Assembly (NCBI RefSeq): GCF_034702125.1 | Contig: NC_085868.1 | Location: 21,152,341 to 21,216,340 of the forward strand | Length of the DNA stretch: 64,000 bases | Direction: 5' to 3' | Origin: Engraulis encrasicolus | Lineage: Eukaryota > Chordata > Actinopteri > Clupeiformes > Engraulidae | Shown: piece by piece, positions 12,214 through 24,276 of the stretch | Layout: each line of letters starts with the position of its first letter | How positions within the stretch are numbered: the stretch's first letter is position 1 | Notes under the pieces: generated by a model | Seen by the model: only the letters and a program-made list of their open reading frames with translations | Databases searched by the model: none | What the model was told of the DNA's origin: nothing | Made by a program: the position numbers and the translations under genes

Positions 12214-13292
12214 CAGGGTTCCCACTCTTTTTCAAAAATCATTTTCCAGGATATTTCCAGGACATTTCCAGGACTATTTTTGGATAATTCAGGACAGATA
12301 TTTCATCCGTCGGACCCACAATTTGGACATACACAGCGACACACAATGCATTTTAGAGACAATGTGACTTTAAGGTTTAAATGAGTTGTAATGAATGAGT
12401 ACAGTGTGTTAGGGAAGAGGGTACGTCCAAAGGAATTCGAGACGATTCGTCTAATGAATTGCTGAGAGGGGACCATTCGAACAAAACGTTGGACCATTCG
12501 TAGAAGGCATGGGGCGTTTCGTGCAGTACCTGCGGATCTTTCGTAGAAGACCTAAGGACGTTACGTTCAACCCATGCAGACCTTTCGTGTAACTGGGCAG
12601 ACGTTTAGTGTAGTCTGCCTATTTTATTAGCCTATTATTTTTTATATTTTATCAAACTTGTGTGCCTACCACCACAATGCAATGAAAACAAAAATCGAAC
12701 CATGTAGAAAGTGTGTGCGTGCGTCTCTATTTTTTTTTATTATTTTTTTTTATTTTAGTTCAGGCTGCTTTTTTATCATTAGGCCTATTTTATAGCCTAT
12801 TTTATAAATATACTATATCGTAACGGACTGCCTCTGCCTCCTCCGGAGTGAGATAGCAGCGTTACCCCCTGTGCACTACATGTGCAGCCTATAAAATGGG
12901 GTTAATTTCAAATGGCGGGTGAGACTGTCAGGAAGCAAGCCGAGAGAGCAAGAGAGAGGGAACCATGAAGTGTGCCGAGAAGATCACCATTCGCAAGAAT
13001 CGCTAAAGCCAGACATTGATGTGAGCTGTTCCAAATTGAGACCAAGCGCACAAGTCTGCAAACAAGGATTTTGCAAAAATGCACTACTAAAAATAAGAAA
13101 AGATATTCGTTGTGATGATCTGAGTTATTTCTAATGTGTTGATCACTGATTTGTATTCATTTTGGAAAGGTAACGGCAATCTTATTGCTGCCTTACTGGC
13201 GCCCATCTCATAACTTAAAACTACAGTCGGTTGCACCGCTACAATATCAACGAAATGTTTTAAAATGTAGGCCTACAACAGTAATTTAAAAG

Positions 13293-13447
13293 GTAAGAGA
13301 TAATTTATTGTCCACACGTGACTATAAGAAAATATTTTCCTATGGGCGAATAACACCCCCGATGCCGAAGGCGGAGTGCTGTTATTCCGCTTGGAAGGAA
13401 ATATATTTTCCGTAGTCACGTGTGGACAATACATTATCTCGCTTATC
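13293..13447. mobile_element. palindromic MITE
   Basis: Arms of about 45 bp: GAGATAATTTATTGTCCACA followed by CGTGACTA on the left is complementary to the right arm ending GACAATACATTATCTC. The centre reads GATGCCGAAGGCGGAGTGCT. It is nested in the 5.8-kb insertion, so this is a third nesting level. Confidence 0.7.
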
Positions 13448-15016
13448 CCGCCTTTACCAACATTAGAAAGCATACAAAGTTAACCAGTAGTTTATAGTAA
13501 CAGGTTTATTGCCATTTTATAGCGTGCACAAAGAAAGATAGTTCGTGGAACGCTCATAATTTAAAAAGAAAGAAAGGAGTCGCACACTGGAGCTGAATGC
13601 AGAATCAAAAACTACTGTAACTGTAAACAAAGCCGAAAAAAGTAAATAAACCGACAGACAGGGGACAAACATTTCGGGTCTAGCCCATCATCTTCCTTTT
13701 CTTCCTTTTCATTATACTGCTCTTGGAATTACTCACCGAGCGATACGCTTAGGATATGACATTGGCCGGACGCTACCCCACCATTATGCTCATAACAAGT
13801 AACAGAGTTTGGCTACTTTCTAACGTGTTACAGCCACATTGCGCTTCAAACTGTTTGCAGGCTGCCTCGTTCACTGCGCGATATCTACTAAACTCGGGTT
13901 CATAACAGGGTCATTTCTATCTGATCGGCGACAGTATTCCAGATAAAAGTATAGACAACCCAAGCACTGATGTGCGCCCTGACCATCATCATTAGCCATC
14001 CTGCTACAGTCTGAACACTGTGCGCGAATGGTTGGCTGGAGGAGGCAACGCTAGCCTAAAGAGCAGGCTACTTCACCCTTAAGGAAACTATCAACGGACT
14101 CCTCACTTGTTAAAACAATACTAGTGTTAATGAAAGATGTCACGACAGCGGCCGGCGGACAGTGACAGTTTGCTTTCTTGAAATAACAACACTTGGACAA
14201 TAGTGTAGACTTGTGCGCTAAGCGCTGGGGTGGGGCAGGGGCTGCTGAACTGTCTACAAGCTGTCGTGCCGGGACGTAGGCAGTAGGTATCCATTGCGTG
14301 CGGCCGGCCGCTTTGGGAACTGTAGGTAAGTTGCATTTGGGTAGGCTATTGCGCGTGTTATAGTTGAATTAAGTAATCGACGAGCCAACGTCCGGCAGCA
14401 GTGACTGAGTGTGTAACTTAACTTAACTTTTGTAGGCTACTATCGTCCGAGTGTCTCCAGATTGTGATTATTTATTCAAAGACGATAGCAGTTTACAGAC
14501 GCTGCTGGCTGCATGGATATTGTGGTGTTTTTTCCCTCCTAATTGTATTTTATGAAATTGTAAAAATAAAACTACCATAACCTTTACTCCTGTTGTCTGT
14601 CGTTCCTGAATCGTGGTCTATTTCACCTCTTACAATAGTGTCCAGTCCAGTGAATGATCCTGCATCCATGGCTAATTGGATAAAGCATACTAAGTGGACA
14701 TGAAAGAAATGCGAAATTAAAACAACAGCGTGTCAATGCAAGCACTTTATTTATTTTTCCGGGGGCATGATTTTGTTGACAAGTACTTTTTTAACGACTT
14801 TAATGAAGATGTCGTGTAGACTGTTTGACGGCCCCTTCCATAGGACAGCATCCATCCATCTCTTCCTCATCTTTACGCGCAACGGTAATAATAACCATTA
14901 CTTCTCTTGTAGACGTTGCGCGTAATATTTTATTCATTATGGACTTATTTCAAGCAGCATTCAACTGTCCACTCTGCGTGGCTTTGTGGAATATTTCATC
15001 TGCTATCTACGCACAA

Positions 15017-15214
15017 TAGCCTAAAGTAAATATAGGTAGCCCCAGTCAGCTGCAACTTCGAACCTAGGTCGTGTGACGTCTCCAAATGTGTTACTTTTCT
15101 AAGCTTGTGTGTTATCGGATGCAATGCCATGTTACGGCTTGTTGGTTTGGGGTGCCTTAATTTTTCATTAATTGAAAGGGTGTCTTGCCTAAAAAAAAGG
15201 TTGAGAAACACTGC
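15017..15214 (-). mobile_element. truncated hAT MITE (relative of 9698-10054)
   Basis: Ends GGTTGAGAAACACTG and shares long runs with the inverse of 9698-9895, such as GGTTTGGGGTGCCTT. The other terminus is missing. Confidence 0.7.
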
Positions 15215-17214
15215 AGGAAACAGTCTCTGCAACAGGGACAATGACAAAAGGGATGAATTGCTTGAGGAAAAGCAAAAGGGACAGAGCGAAGTTATGACAA
15301 CAAATTGACGTGCACCATTATGCAAGGCTACATGTAGTTATGATGGGTTAACCACTCAGTTACCGTTGCATTAATAATATGTATGATAAAGATGACTTCA
15401 GCGCAGGATATCAGAAATAAACAAGACAGCGCAGATGGCTTTTAATTTTTAATATGGCCACATTATGCGTCAATACACCAATGCGTATTAGGCTATTTAT
15501 CATGAAACCTCAAATCGGAAGTAGCCTTGTACCCAGCACTTTTCAAACCTTACTCGGGTTTATGGTAATTGTCCGGGCCAGCACTTTTGAAATCAAACGG
15601 ACGCCTTGCCTGCATGACATGTCATTTGCATGATAAGAGCCACGGACGATCATGGACATGCGATGGTAGCCTACACACATAGCCACACACGCACACAACA
15701 CGGTTCAGTTCAACGTTTATTGTCCAGCAAGCGAGCAGCGCAGTACCAACTGATTTGCTCTGGAATCTCGAAATGAAAACCGACTTTTCTTGGGAAAAAG
15801 TGTTGCAAGAACATTGAACTCATTTAGTAGGCCTATCATTGTGCCAAGCGTGTCGCAATTATTGTACTGTGGATGTGTGTTGGGGAGGGCATTACATTAG
15901 GCCTATGACAAAACATTATCGGGTAGGATTGAGGATAAATCTTACACGTTTCGGAAAATTAATTCCATGCTAATTCCAAGTATTCAAGAACCTAAACAAT
16001 ATGCAATTGCTCCACAGTTCAAGGGTTAGGCTATGGATATTGACACCTTTCCTCCGCGATCGCGGATAGCCCCCACCTTTGCGCTTCTCATCTGGCTGTC
16101 ACGATATGGAACGGGAAGAGACAGTTCAAGACAAGCGGCATGACTGCAATTGTCAATACAGTAGCCTAAAAAACTGTTAACTGTTCAGCGGTGTGTAGTC
16201 AAATTATCACAGCGGTGGTAGATGCTTTTATGAAGACCTGGAGGGCAAAAACCAACAGACACAATTGCTGAGTGTGTATGCAGTATTTGTAACGAATGAT
16301 TCTCCTGCCAGGATAGCGTTGGACTACAGAATAACCCATGTACATGTTGAATGTTGAGAGGATGCATTTTGAAAAGTCGAAGACCTATTCACGAGGATAT
16401 AATAGCTACCTTTCCTTGTCAATGTTCCATGCACTACAAAATATTCCAGAACCTCATCTGTGATAGGCTAAACACAATTTATCCAACAAGCTTGTGGATA
16501 TATTGCCACCTTTCCCCTCTCCTGCGGTAGCCAGTTGCCTTCTCAGAAGAAGCAATCTGAATCGGAAAGAGAGAGCACTGTTCAAGACCCGCGGCAAGAC
16601 TGCAATTGTCATCTGGTTCGTGGTGTCAACCTTCAGCCAAAACGACGACAGACCCTTTTTTTTATAAGATAGACCTACCTTATTCGCAGCAGCCAAAATC
16701 AGTCAGACAATAAGTGCTTAACGAGTGTGCAGGGTAGCGAATGCTCTTCTATCAGGGTAAAGTTTGCAATTGGAGAGGGGTGATTGAAGGGCTAAATTAA
16801 GTCCGAAATCAAAATGATAAAAAAATACGGTCGATTTATTTACAATACCCTACATGACAGAAAGAAAACGTGTAGGGGGTCAACTGAAAATACCCATAAA
16901 CTGAGGACTATAGGCAACGTCAAAGTAAAATACAAACACGACATCAAACAAAGCTTTTTTTTTTAATGCGGTACACTTCAAACTTCACAAAACCCACTGG
17001 TTAACAGCAGGTTTTACGCACACATTTCGAAGCGGTTAATCACAGATGCTGCTCTCTTCCTTGCTCTCCCTTGCACCCCAACGTACACTGGGTTTAATAC
17101 ACCCTGCAATACTGGCAAACTATTATTCAATTACCATTGCATTTGTTCATGCAAAGACCTTTACGCGGCGGAGAGAGAACGCGTCTCTGTGCAGTGTTAA
17201 CGTAGCGATTTAAC

Positions 17215-17217
<3 letters not shown>

Positions 17218-17275
<58 letters not shown>
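17218..17275. repeat. (CT)n microsatellite
   Basis: About 29 CT units with one interruption, inside the 5.8-kb insertion. Confidence 0.9.
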
Positions 17276-17659
17276 ACTGTAGCCATGGGCTTAACACAGG
17301 TGCATGGGTTCTGTAATGTTTTCCAGCACTGTTATTTTTTTCTGTCTCAAGCGCGAACTAGATGTGCTGTCATTCAGAATCAGAAACATCAAAGTGTCGG
17401 GAGACAGCTTTCTCTTGTTGCTGGTGCTTCGCATCTAAAAAGTTAACGGAAAGTCAGAAAACTCGCTGCATGACAATGTGCTCAATGGTCAATAGCCTAC
17501 TTCTAGATGCACTATAGTCTACAGCCTAGACGCGCGCTGCTCTGATTCAAAGCGAGCACAAGGGTCAATAGCCTACTTCTTGACACATTAAACCGCCCTG
17601 CTTTGATTCAAAGCGAGCAGGCTGTGCTTGGTCCCGCCTCTCTGCCCGCAGATGGGAGT

Positions 17660-18045
17660 AAAAATGTAAGGGCGTAAACGTAAATTGTCAAAAAATGTAA
17701 CGACGTGAAAAAAAAAGCTTCTCAAATATTGTCTAGATATTTTGTCAAAAAATGTAAGGGCGTAAACGTAAATTGTCAAAAAATGTAACGACGGAAACGT
17801 TAAAAAAACAACAACATAGCCCTACCAGTTAAAATGAGTAAGTACATTTTATTTATAGATTTACATGTTTAAATCAACAAAAAACAAAACTTAACAGCTG
17901 ATTTACATATTTAAATAAACAAAACCCTTAAAATGAGCATTAAAAAAAGCTGATTTACATTTCTAATATAGGCAGGCTGAAGAAAACCCGTTAAAATGAG
18001 CATTAAAAAAGCTGATTTACATTTCTAATATAGGCAGACTGAAGG
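17660..18045. repeat. tandem duplications near the right end of the 5.8-kb insertion
   Basis: AATGTAAGGGCGTAAACGTA and the following AATTGTCAAAAAATGTAACG occur twice about 95 bp apart. Further on, AGCTGATTTACATTTCTAAT plus ATAGGCAG-CTGAAG occur twice about 65 bp apart. Confidence 0.75.
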
Positions 18046-19547
18046 GACCTTTAGTTGAAACCTAAGGATCTTTAGTTCAATTTTAAGGACCTTTCGTTGG
18101 CTTTTGCGGTAGACGGACCATCCTCGACTAAAGATCCCCAGCCTTATACTAATGGTCCAACGTTTTGTTCGAATGGTCCCCTCTCACCAATTCATTCGAC
18201 GAAAAGACCTGATACGGTCCAAAGACGTCATAAGAGCATAGTATGGCATGGCCGCAAGGGGAGTCACTTTCTTCTTCTGCAGTTAGTACTAAGGAGACTG
18301 ATAGGAGGGATTACATTAAACACTGACAACTGGATCTCCTCTCTTGACCAATTTTGCGAAGTTACAGAGTTCAGATTTTATCCATTATGACCACTGACCA
18401 TGAGCACAGTGTCTTTAAGCAATGTCCTCGGACTACACCTAACCCAATGCATTTTCCATTGAGTGATACTTCTTATCCAATGTACGTTATTTGCTTAGTA
18501 CTGGTGGCAAGGTAAAATGCAAAGCCACTACCGCCAGGGCTGGAGTGTGGAACAGGTCATAGGACATAGTGAATTTGTGTCAGCTGTAATTAAGGCTGAA
18601 TGACAGCTGCAATTTAACCACAAACTGAACATTGACGACAGGACATCCTATTTTGACCGGGCCGGAACTAGCAGCAGCTCCTCGCACCCACAATGCAATT
18701 CAAATTGCGGAGTTTCCAGTGTCACAATTTGTATCGATCATGGCCTTGCATCCACTGCGCATGGTGTCCCCGGGCTACGCCCCCGTACTACACCGTGGCC
18801 AATGCAATTTCCTGTGAATAAGCGTTCTTATCCATTCTATGTTCTTTGTCCAAAGGTATTGACCTGGGTTGCGGTTGAAGATCACCAGCTGTCCTGCTAG
18901 TAGGAATCTGCTGGAGCTTGGCGACCACACCCCTATGTCAAATTTCGCAAGCCCAGCACGTGCAGCCTCTGTTCAATTGAAATGCTTTCTGATCCACAAA
19001 ACGTTTATTCGGAATTAAATGAAAGTGCAATGTAAACTCACATTAATGTCACATTATCTCAGAAAATAATACCTTGATAGTCTCTCTCTTATCGCAAAAA
19101 ATAGTGTACTTGGATTTAAATGCATTCTCCACAAGACTTGACTTTGACTTTTTTGCTCACCAACCATTGTGGCCAGTGGTTTCTGTCTTTCTGCAAGCCA
19201 GTTTTGTTGCCAGTTTCTTTTTTTCTGGAATATTCTTGCATACAAACAATTGATGCGACTACTGTGATTTGTCACACCAAAGATCAAACTAGCTTTCAAA
19301 GTGGCTAGTGAGACTGAAGGCTCTGATCTCCAAAAAAGATAGCAGTACACTTTTTTGTAAGGAAGTGCTAGCACTGCTTATTTGTAGGCCTATTATGACC
19401 GTAAGCAGGTTTTTGAGAGATATATAACGCCATGATATAAGCTAGCGACTTTTCAGCAAGCCAACTAGCGACTTCTAGCGACTTTTGGCAACACCGAGTC
19501 AAAGAATATTACTGTGTATAAGTGCAATCAAAGATGGCAACCTGACC

Positions 19548-19582
<35 letters not shown>

Positions 19583-19885
19583 ACAATAATGTATTCAATA
19601 GGTGGATATAAATTGAATCGTCATGTCTAGACTCGGAAAAGAGTAAAAATTATACCACAAACAAAATCGGGAAAAAGTTGAAGGAAAAAAAATCCAGGAC
19701 AAATATTTTTTTTCCAGGACATTTGGTGAATTTCCAGGACTTTCAAGGACTTGAAAACACATCTCTAAATTTCCAGGTTTTCCAGGTTTTCCAGGACGTG
19801 TGGGAACCCTGACTCTGGTGTTAGAGGTCACATTACAGCCAATTCAATAGTTGGTTAAAAAAAATCCCCCCTGAAAAAGACTTAC

Positions 19886-19953
19886 CTTGATGACAACAGG
19901 CTTCTCAAAATTATGGATGGAATGGGACTTTCTGCTGATAAACTTCTTGAATT
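19886..19953 (-). CDS. orc4: orc4 coding exon 12
   Basis: Acceptor AG 19955-19954, donor GTAAG from 19885. Completes a Glu codon split after its first base and encodes FKKFISRKSHSIHNFEKPVV then IK: winged-helix region. Human [20 protein letters not shown] is recalled at this place. Confidence 0.94.
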
Positions 19954-20347
19954 CTGGAATAGAAAAAGGTTGGGGAAAAACACTAATCACCCATTCTGTC
20001 ATTCCGGCATTAGAGGCATAAATGCAATTTCGTTGCATGCAGTGTGCAGTGAACAATTGTGTGCTGTGGAGTGCTGTGTCACAATGACAATGGGAGTTGG
20101 TGTTTACCAGTTGGGCTTTCGCTTTCACTTTCATTAGGCTTGTTTGAAGTCATCTTGCTTATTTGTAGCAATATATTCTGAACTTCAAATGGTGAATTTT
20201 TTTGTAGGTCCATGTCGTCCAAACATCAGCAGAGTGTTCCACATGTTTACATGGTGAATGTGATGTTTGGTCAAAAAAACTTCCATCACCACAATATTTT
20301 GCTTCTGTGAACAAGTGTAATTATCCTACACATAGCAAGGATCTTAC

Positions 20348-20443
20348 CATTGTGGACCATCTGGAAGTTAAAGGGTTCGCCCTCGTAGACGTCATTCAGG
20401 TGCTTCATGGCAATGATGAGACACAGCTCCAGAATAGACACAC
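20348..20443 (-). CDS. orc4: orc4 coding exon 11
   Basis: Acceptor AG 20445-20444, donor GTAAG from 20347. Encodes [20 protein letters not shown] then [11 protein letters not shown]. This is the helix that opens the winged-helix domain. The acceptor is preceded almost directly by a 100-bp TG run on the transcribed strand, with only CGCGCGCAG between. Confidence 0.95.
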
Positions 20444-20446
20444 CTG

Positions 20447-20551
<105 letters not shown>

Positions 20552-20922
20552 CCATTAGGACCCAGAAAAGACACATCTGTTTACACACACACACACACAC
20601 CGGGATGGCATTGGTCTGCCTGATTAGCGATCATCATTGACTTCAATATAGCACTGAGATGAGTCTGACCAAGAATATAATGAATACAGATTCCCAAACA
20701 GCCTGGTTACAGCCCAAATCCTGGCCCCCACATGTTTTGACCCCTTTTGCTGGGGTAGCTTTGTTGTTACTGGCAAAAGTAAAAGTATAAAAGCATTTCC
20801 TCACTGACAGGTTAGGGTTAGGGATTGTTTTGGTTTGGGCACAGTTTAGCCCTCTTTAGATATTGTTAGGGTTCATGTGAATGGAAGTCAATAGGAGGGC
20901 CCCACAAAGATATTAAGGTGGG

Positions 20923-20923
<1 letters not shown>

Positions 20924-20983
<60 letters not shown>

Positions 20984-20992
20984 TGTGTGTGT
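20924..20992. repeat. (TG)n microsatellite beside orc4 exon 10 donor
   Basis: About 33 TG units, one interruption; (CA)n in the orc4 transcript, starting five bases after the exon 10 donor GT. Confidence 0.95.
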
Positions 20993-20997
20993 CTCAC

Positions 20998-21106
20998 CGT
21001 GCAGTATGTTTGCCTTGGAGTCGGCAGCAGTGCAGCGTCCAGACTCCAGCAGGTCAGCCGGCCTGATGACAGGACTCGACACACTCACACGACTCAACGC
21101 CAGCAG
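20998..21106 (-). CDS. orc4: orc4 coding exon 10
   Basis: Acceptor AG 21108-21107, donor GTGAG from 20997. Encodes LLALSRVSVSSPVIRPADLL then ESGRCTAADSKANILH, ending one base into the next codon. It aligns to human [20 protein letters not shown] and the DSKANIVHG segment as recalled. Microsatellites crowd both sides: CA after the donor and an ACAG/CA array before the acceptor. Confidence 0.93.
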
Positions 21107-21118
21107 CTGTGCTCAGGG

Positions 21119-21288
<170 letters not shown>

Positions 21289-21701
21289 TTTGTTTTTAAT
21301 AGTAAAAACCACAAATCAATCAGAGATAGTACATACATACACACACAAACACGACTGAGCTGCTGCTTCGTTCCCATCACACTCCATGCAACAGTCAGAC
21401 GAAGGTCAGTTTTTTTTAGCACAGCTTTTTCTTTATAAATCCACAACAGCCAGGGCTAGATTGTTTTCAAAAACTAAATTGAGTTTTCAAAAAGGAGTGC
21501 ATGGGGGAAAAAATGGGCACGTTCAGAAAAAGAACCAAAGATGGACCAAACAGTAATTTGCATTTTGATTTGGATTTAATCACAAACACACGCACACACA
21601 CACGCATGCACGCACGAACACACACACCCCCACACACACACACACACAAAGTGCAAAGAGGACGAGCACTAAAGTAAACAAAATCAAGACTTCTGCCTTA
21701 C

Positions 21702-21788
21702 CAGTAGGGTGTGTAGAGAGCGGAAGTCCTTGCTGCCTTCAAAGTGTTTTCGTAGGACTCCCTCCACTGACTTGTCCTCACACAGTTT
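21702..21788 (-). CDS. orc4: orc4 coding exon 9
   Basis: Acceptor AG 21790-21789, donor GTAAG from 21701. Phase 0 at both ends. Encodes KLCEDKSVEGVLRKHFEGSK then DFRSLHTLL, part of the AAA+ lid/linker helices (human [20 protein letters not shown] as recalled). Confidence 0.94.
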
Positions 21789-22026
21789 CTGAGTGGAAGA
21801 CGCAAATACAGATGAGGAAGAAAAAATATATGCATCTCTTTTATTCAGAATATTTATGTTAAACTCCTCATGTCTTTACAGAAACTGTTCATAATGATTA
21901 GGAACACACTGAATATGTTTACTTTCTTAAAGGTTAAATATTTCTTGGCAGTTTGTGCCTTTCAAGAAAGAAAAGTTCATCCAGGCACTCCAAACAAGGT
22001 GTCCAAGCGGGAAGTTACATTAAAAA

Positions 22027-23392
22027 TAGGGCTGTCCCTAAAGATTATTTTCCTCCCGATTATTCTATCAACTATTTTTTTCGAATAGTCGCGATTATTT
22101 TTTAATTTTTTTTGGAAGGGAAAAACTGTGATATGCCACTTAATTTTGACCTGAAAAATAACAGACAAATAAAGCAGAGTGCACCTAGGGCCTATTAGGA
22201 CAATGATTTCTTAAAAAAAACAAAAAAAAAACTATAATACATACAGGCCTAATATAATATATTTTTGTTTCAGTTCAAATCAAGTAAGCTTATTAGCCTA
22301 CATTTACTGATGTATAAAGAGGCCCAATTTATACAGTATTAGGAAAGTGGAAACAAATAGGCTATGGGCCACTAGGTTAGGGTAAAGGCTACCAGAGATT
22401 ATGAGTAGCCTGCAAGGAAAGAACGTCGAGGCTACTCTGTCCATGTCATTCTGTTGACGCACCAAAACCCTGCTGGTCCCTATCCCCTTTCTGTCGCTAA
22501 TATAGACCCAGTTAGTAATTGCAGCACGACATAATTATGACTTATTATATTATTAGAATAATATTACTATTTATTTAGACCTGCAGTCGGCACAAACAAT
22601 ATTGAATAGTGCGAGGTGAACTTCGTGCACCGTCCGTGGAGGAGAAGGGAAGAGACCTTTCTGAATCAGGCATGCATTCCTCTCACTTCTCCACATCTCA
22701 CGCTGTTGGCCGGAATATGCACACTTCTGTTGTCTTCATTTACTTTTTAACTTTGTATACAAGCTCTTCTACAAACACCCCGACCACTGTCACCCTAAAG
22801 ATGTTGAATATTGCGTCTATAACAGGCACATTACGAATCATTGCTTTATCTCCCTGTCGTTGCTATGCACGCCGCCAGCATAGCGACAGTATAAAGCAGT
22901 GTGAAATATACCGCGCGTCTCGGTCTGAAAAACTTTCACTTCCTCAATAAATATAGTCTCCTACAGAAACACAACCAGGTCTTGTGCCTTGTCTTTAAAA
23001 TATCGCCACACTTTAGATGTCTTTGTCCGTTTATTGGGCTGATAAGTGGTGCCACTGTTACCTTCATCTTTGTTTGACACCGACACAGTGCAGCCCCTGT
23101 CATTTTCTCCACTTCTGTTTTCAGCACGTAGGCTACCTCGCGGCTCGCACAAATCACTTTTTTCATTGGGCTGATAAGTGGTGCCACTGTTACCTTCATC
23201 TTCGTCTGACACTGACACCCTAGGCTTTCAGCCTCTGCCATTTTCGTCGCTTCTGTTTAGCACGTCTCGCGGCTCGCGCAAGTCACTTTTTTTTGTTGTT
23301 GCGCAAATCACGTAAACGACGGTATGTTGAACACGCCGACTTATTTACGCAATCGACGTAATCGATTACGTCGAATAGTCGGGACAGCCCTA
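22027..23392. mobile_element. hAT element with 8-bp TSD and BED-finger remnant
   Basis: The termini TAGGGCTGTCCC and GGGACAGCCCTA are inverted repeats, flanked exactly by ATTAAAAA (22019-22026 and 23393-23400). The 1366-bp element carries a short - strand open stretch (about 22960-23218) that includes KRTKTSKVWRYFKD, like the start of a BED zinc finger as in ZBED/hAT transposases. A block containing KDEGNSGTTYQP is duplicated in it. No catalytic part is left, so it is non-autonomous. It lies in the intron between orc4 exons 8 and 9. Confidence 0.85.
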
Positions 23393-23937
23393 ATTAAAAA
23401 GCCAACATGTTTCGAACTGAACTGATCCTCTATATTCAAGAGCACCCAACAAACTCCAAAAAACACGCTGATGACTGCTAGAGCTTCCTGTGTGCTTTTC
23501 AAGTTTGTGCCTTTGTTGCAGATAGAGAGGCATGGTGCATTAGTGCCATACACCACAGCATGCCTGTAACTTCTAGCATTTTCCATAACACACCACTAAC
23601 CAGAGGCGTATCTAGTCATCAGGCTAGGCATGCAGCCACTTGAGGCCCCCCCCAAGTCTATAGATGGTAAATAACAGCTAAGACTTTAAACTACAGTAGT
23701 GGAGATATGTTGCGAATGTTCATTCAGGGTTCCTACGGATATTCCTTGATTGAATTTGCTATTTTTTTCACTACCTTTTTACTACCTCCATTTTTTTTAA
23801 TTGTTACAACTTCAAGCTTAAACTGAGTAACGAAATGAAAAAGCTATCCAAAGCCTATTCAGAACATTAATTAATAACATTTTCATAATTTCACACGGTA
23901 ATCGCTGAGTGCACGTGTTGGTACAAGTAAATCTTAC

Positions 23938-24111
23938 CTTCACGGCATCGTTCCAGTCGTTGGCGAACTTGGCGTCGGGGAAGTCGGTGGGCAGGCTGAG
24001 CTGGGAGGCAGCCGTCTCCAGGTACTGGGCCAAGGTCATGGAGCCCAGCAGGTGGATCTGGCGATGGGAGAACCGAGACTTCACACGCTTCTCCAGCAGC
24101 TCCAACACATC
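23938..24111 (-). CDS. orc4: orc4 coding exon 8
   Basis: Acceptor AG 24113-24112, donor GTAAG from 23937. 58 codons, phase 0 at both ends. Encodes [20 protein letters not shown], then [16 protein letters not shown] and [20 protein letters not shown]. The [10 protein letters not shown] stretch is the sensor-2/arginine-rich area of the AAA+ fold and is nearly identical to human. Confidence 0.96.
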
Positions 24112-24149
24112 CTGAAGACGGAGATATACATTTTAGCAGGTAAATGAAC

Positions 24150-24276
24150 GTAAATGAACTTTTCTCTCCACCAGCCAATGGTGTCAAAGTGGCGTGTAAG
24201 TTGTTTTTTCTACCAGCCAAACTGAAACTTCACCAGCATTTGGACGGATGGCTGGTGTTCATTCAGAGCCCTGCAT
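24150..24276. mobile_element. fragment of CAGGGCTCTAAATTAAC-type MITE
   Basis: ACCAGCCAAACTGAAACTTC and CACCAGCATTTGG are shared with 59270-59310; ends CAGAGCCCTG. Confidence 0.5.

Larger units (their letters stand above)
12433..18216. mobile_element. 5.8-kb nested insertion with ~60-bp TIRs and 8-bp TSD
   Basis: Flanked by the direct repeat GTCCAAAG (12425-12432 and 18217-18224), which occurs once at the matching empty site of the other copy. The ends are inverted repeats: GAGAGGGGACCATTCGAAC and ACAAAACGTTGGACCATT occur left (about 12463-12500) and, inverted, right (about 18149-18190). The outermost 15 bp match only partly. An 8-bp TSD fits hAT. The interior has no recognisable transposase. 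It holds a palindromic MITE (13293-13447), a truncated hAT MITE (15017-15214), duplicated blocks near 16080 and 16530, tandem repeats near 17490-17620, 17660-17800 and 17920-18040, and a (CT)n tract. It is probably non-autonomous. Confidence 0.8.
12214..19811. mobile_element. 1.8-kb TIR element (copy A), split by a 5.8-kb insertion
   Basis: Ends CAGGGTTCCCAC...GTGGGAACCCTG in inverted orientation, flanked by the 5-bp direct repeat ACTCT (12209-12213 and 19812-19816). The outer parts (12214-12432 and 18225-19811) together match the intact copy at 60332-62101 on the opposite strand. Short-TSD hAT groups fit these termini, but I saw no complete transposase. Relative to the other copy it has gained a TG microsatellite near 19551-19580. 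It lies in the last intron of orc4. Confidence 0.88.

Noticed and set aside
19054..19374. Open frame in copy A of the 1.8-kb element as a transposase
   Set aside because: About 100 codons with no zinc finger, DDE or hAT dimerisation motif that I can recognise; copy B has it in a different frame arrangement.
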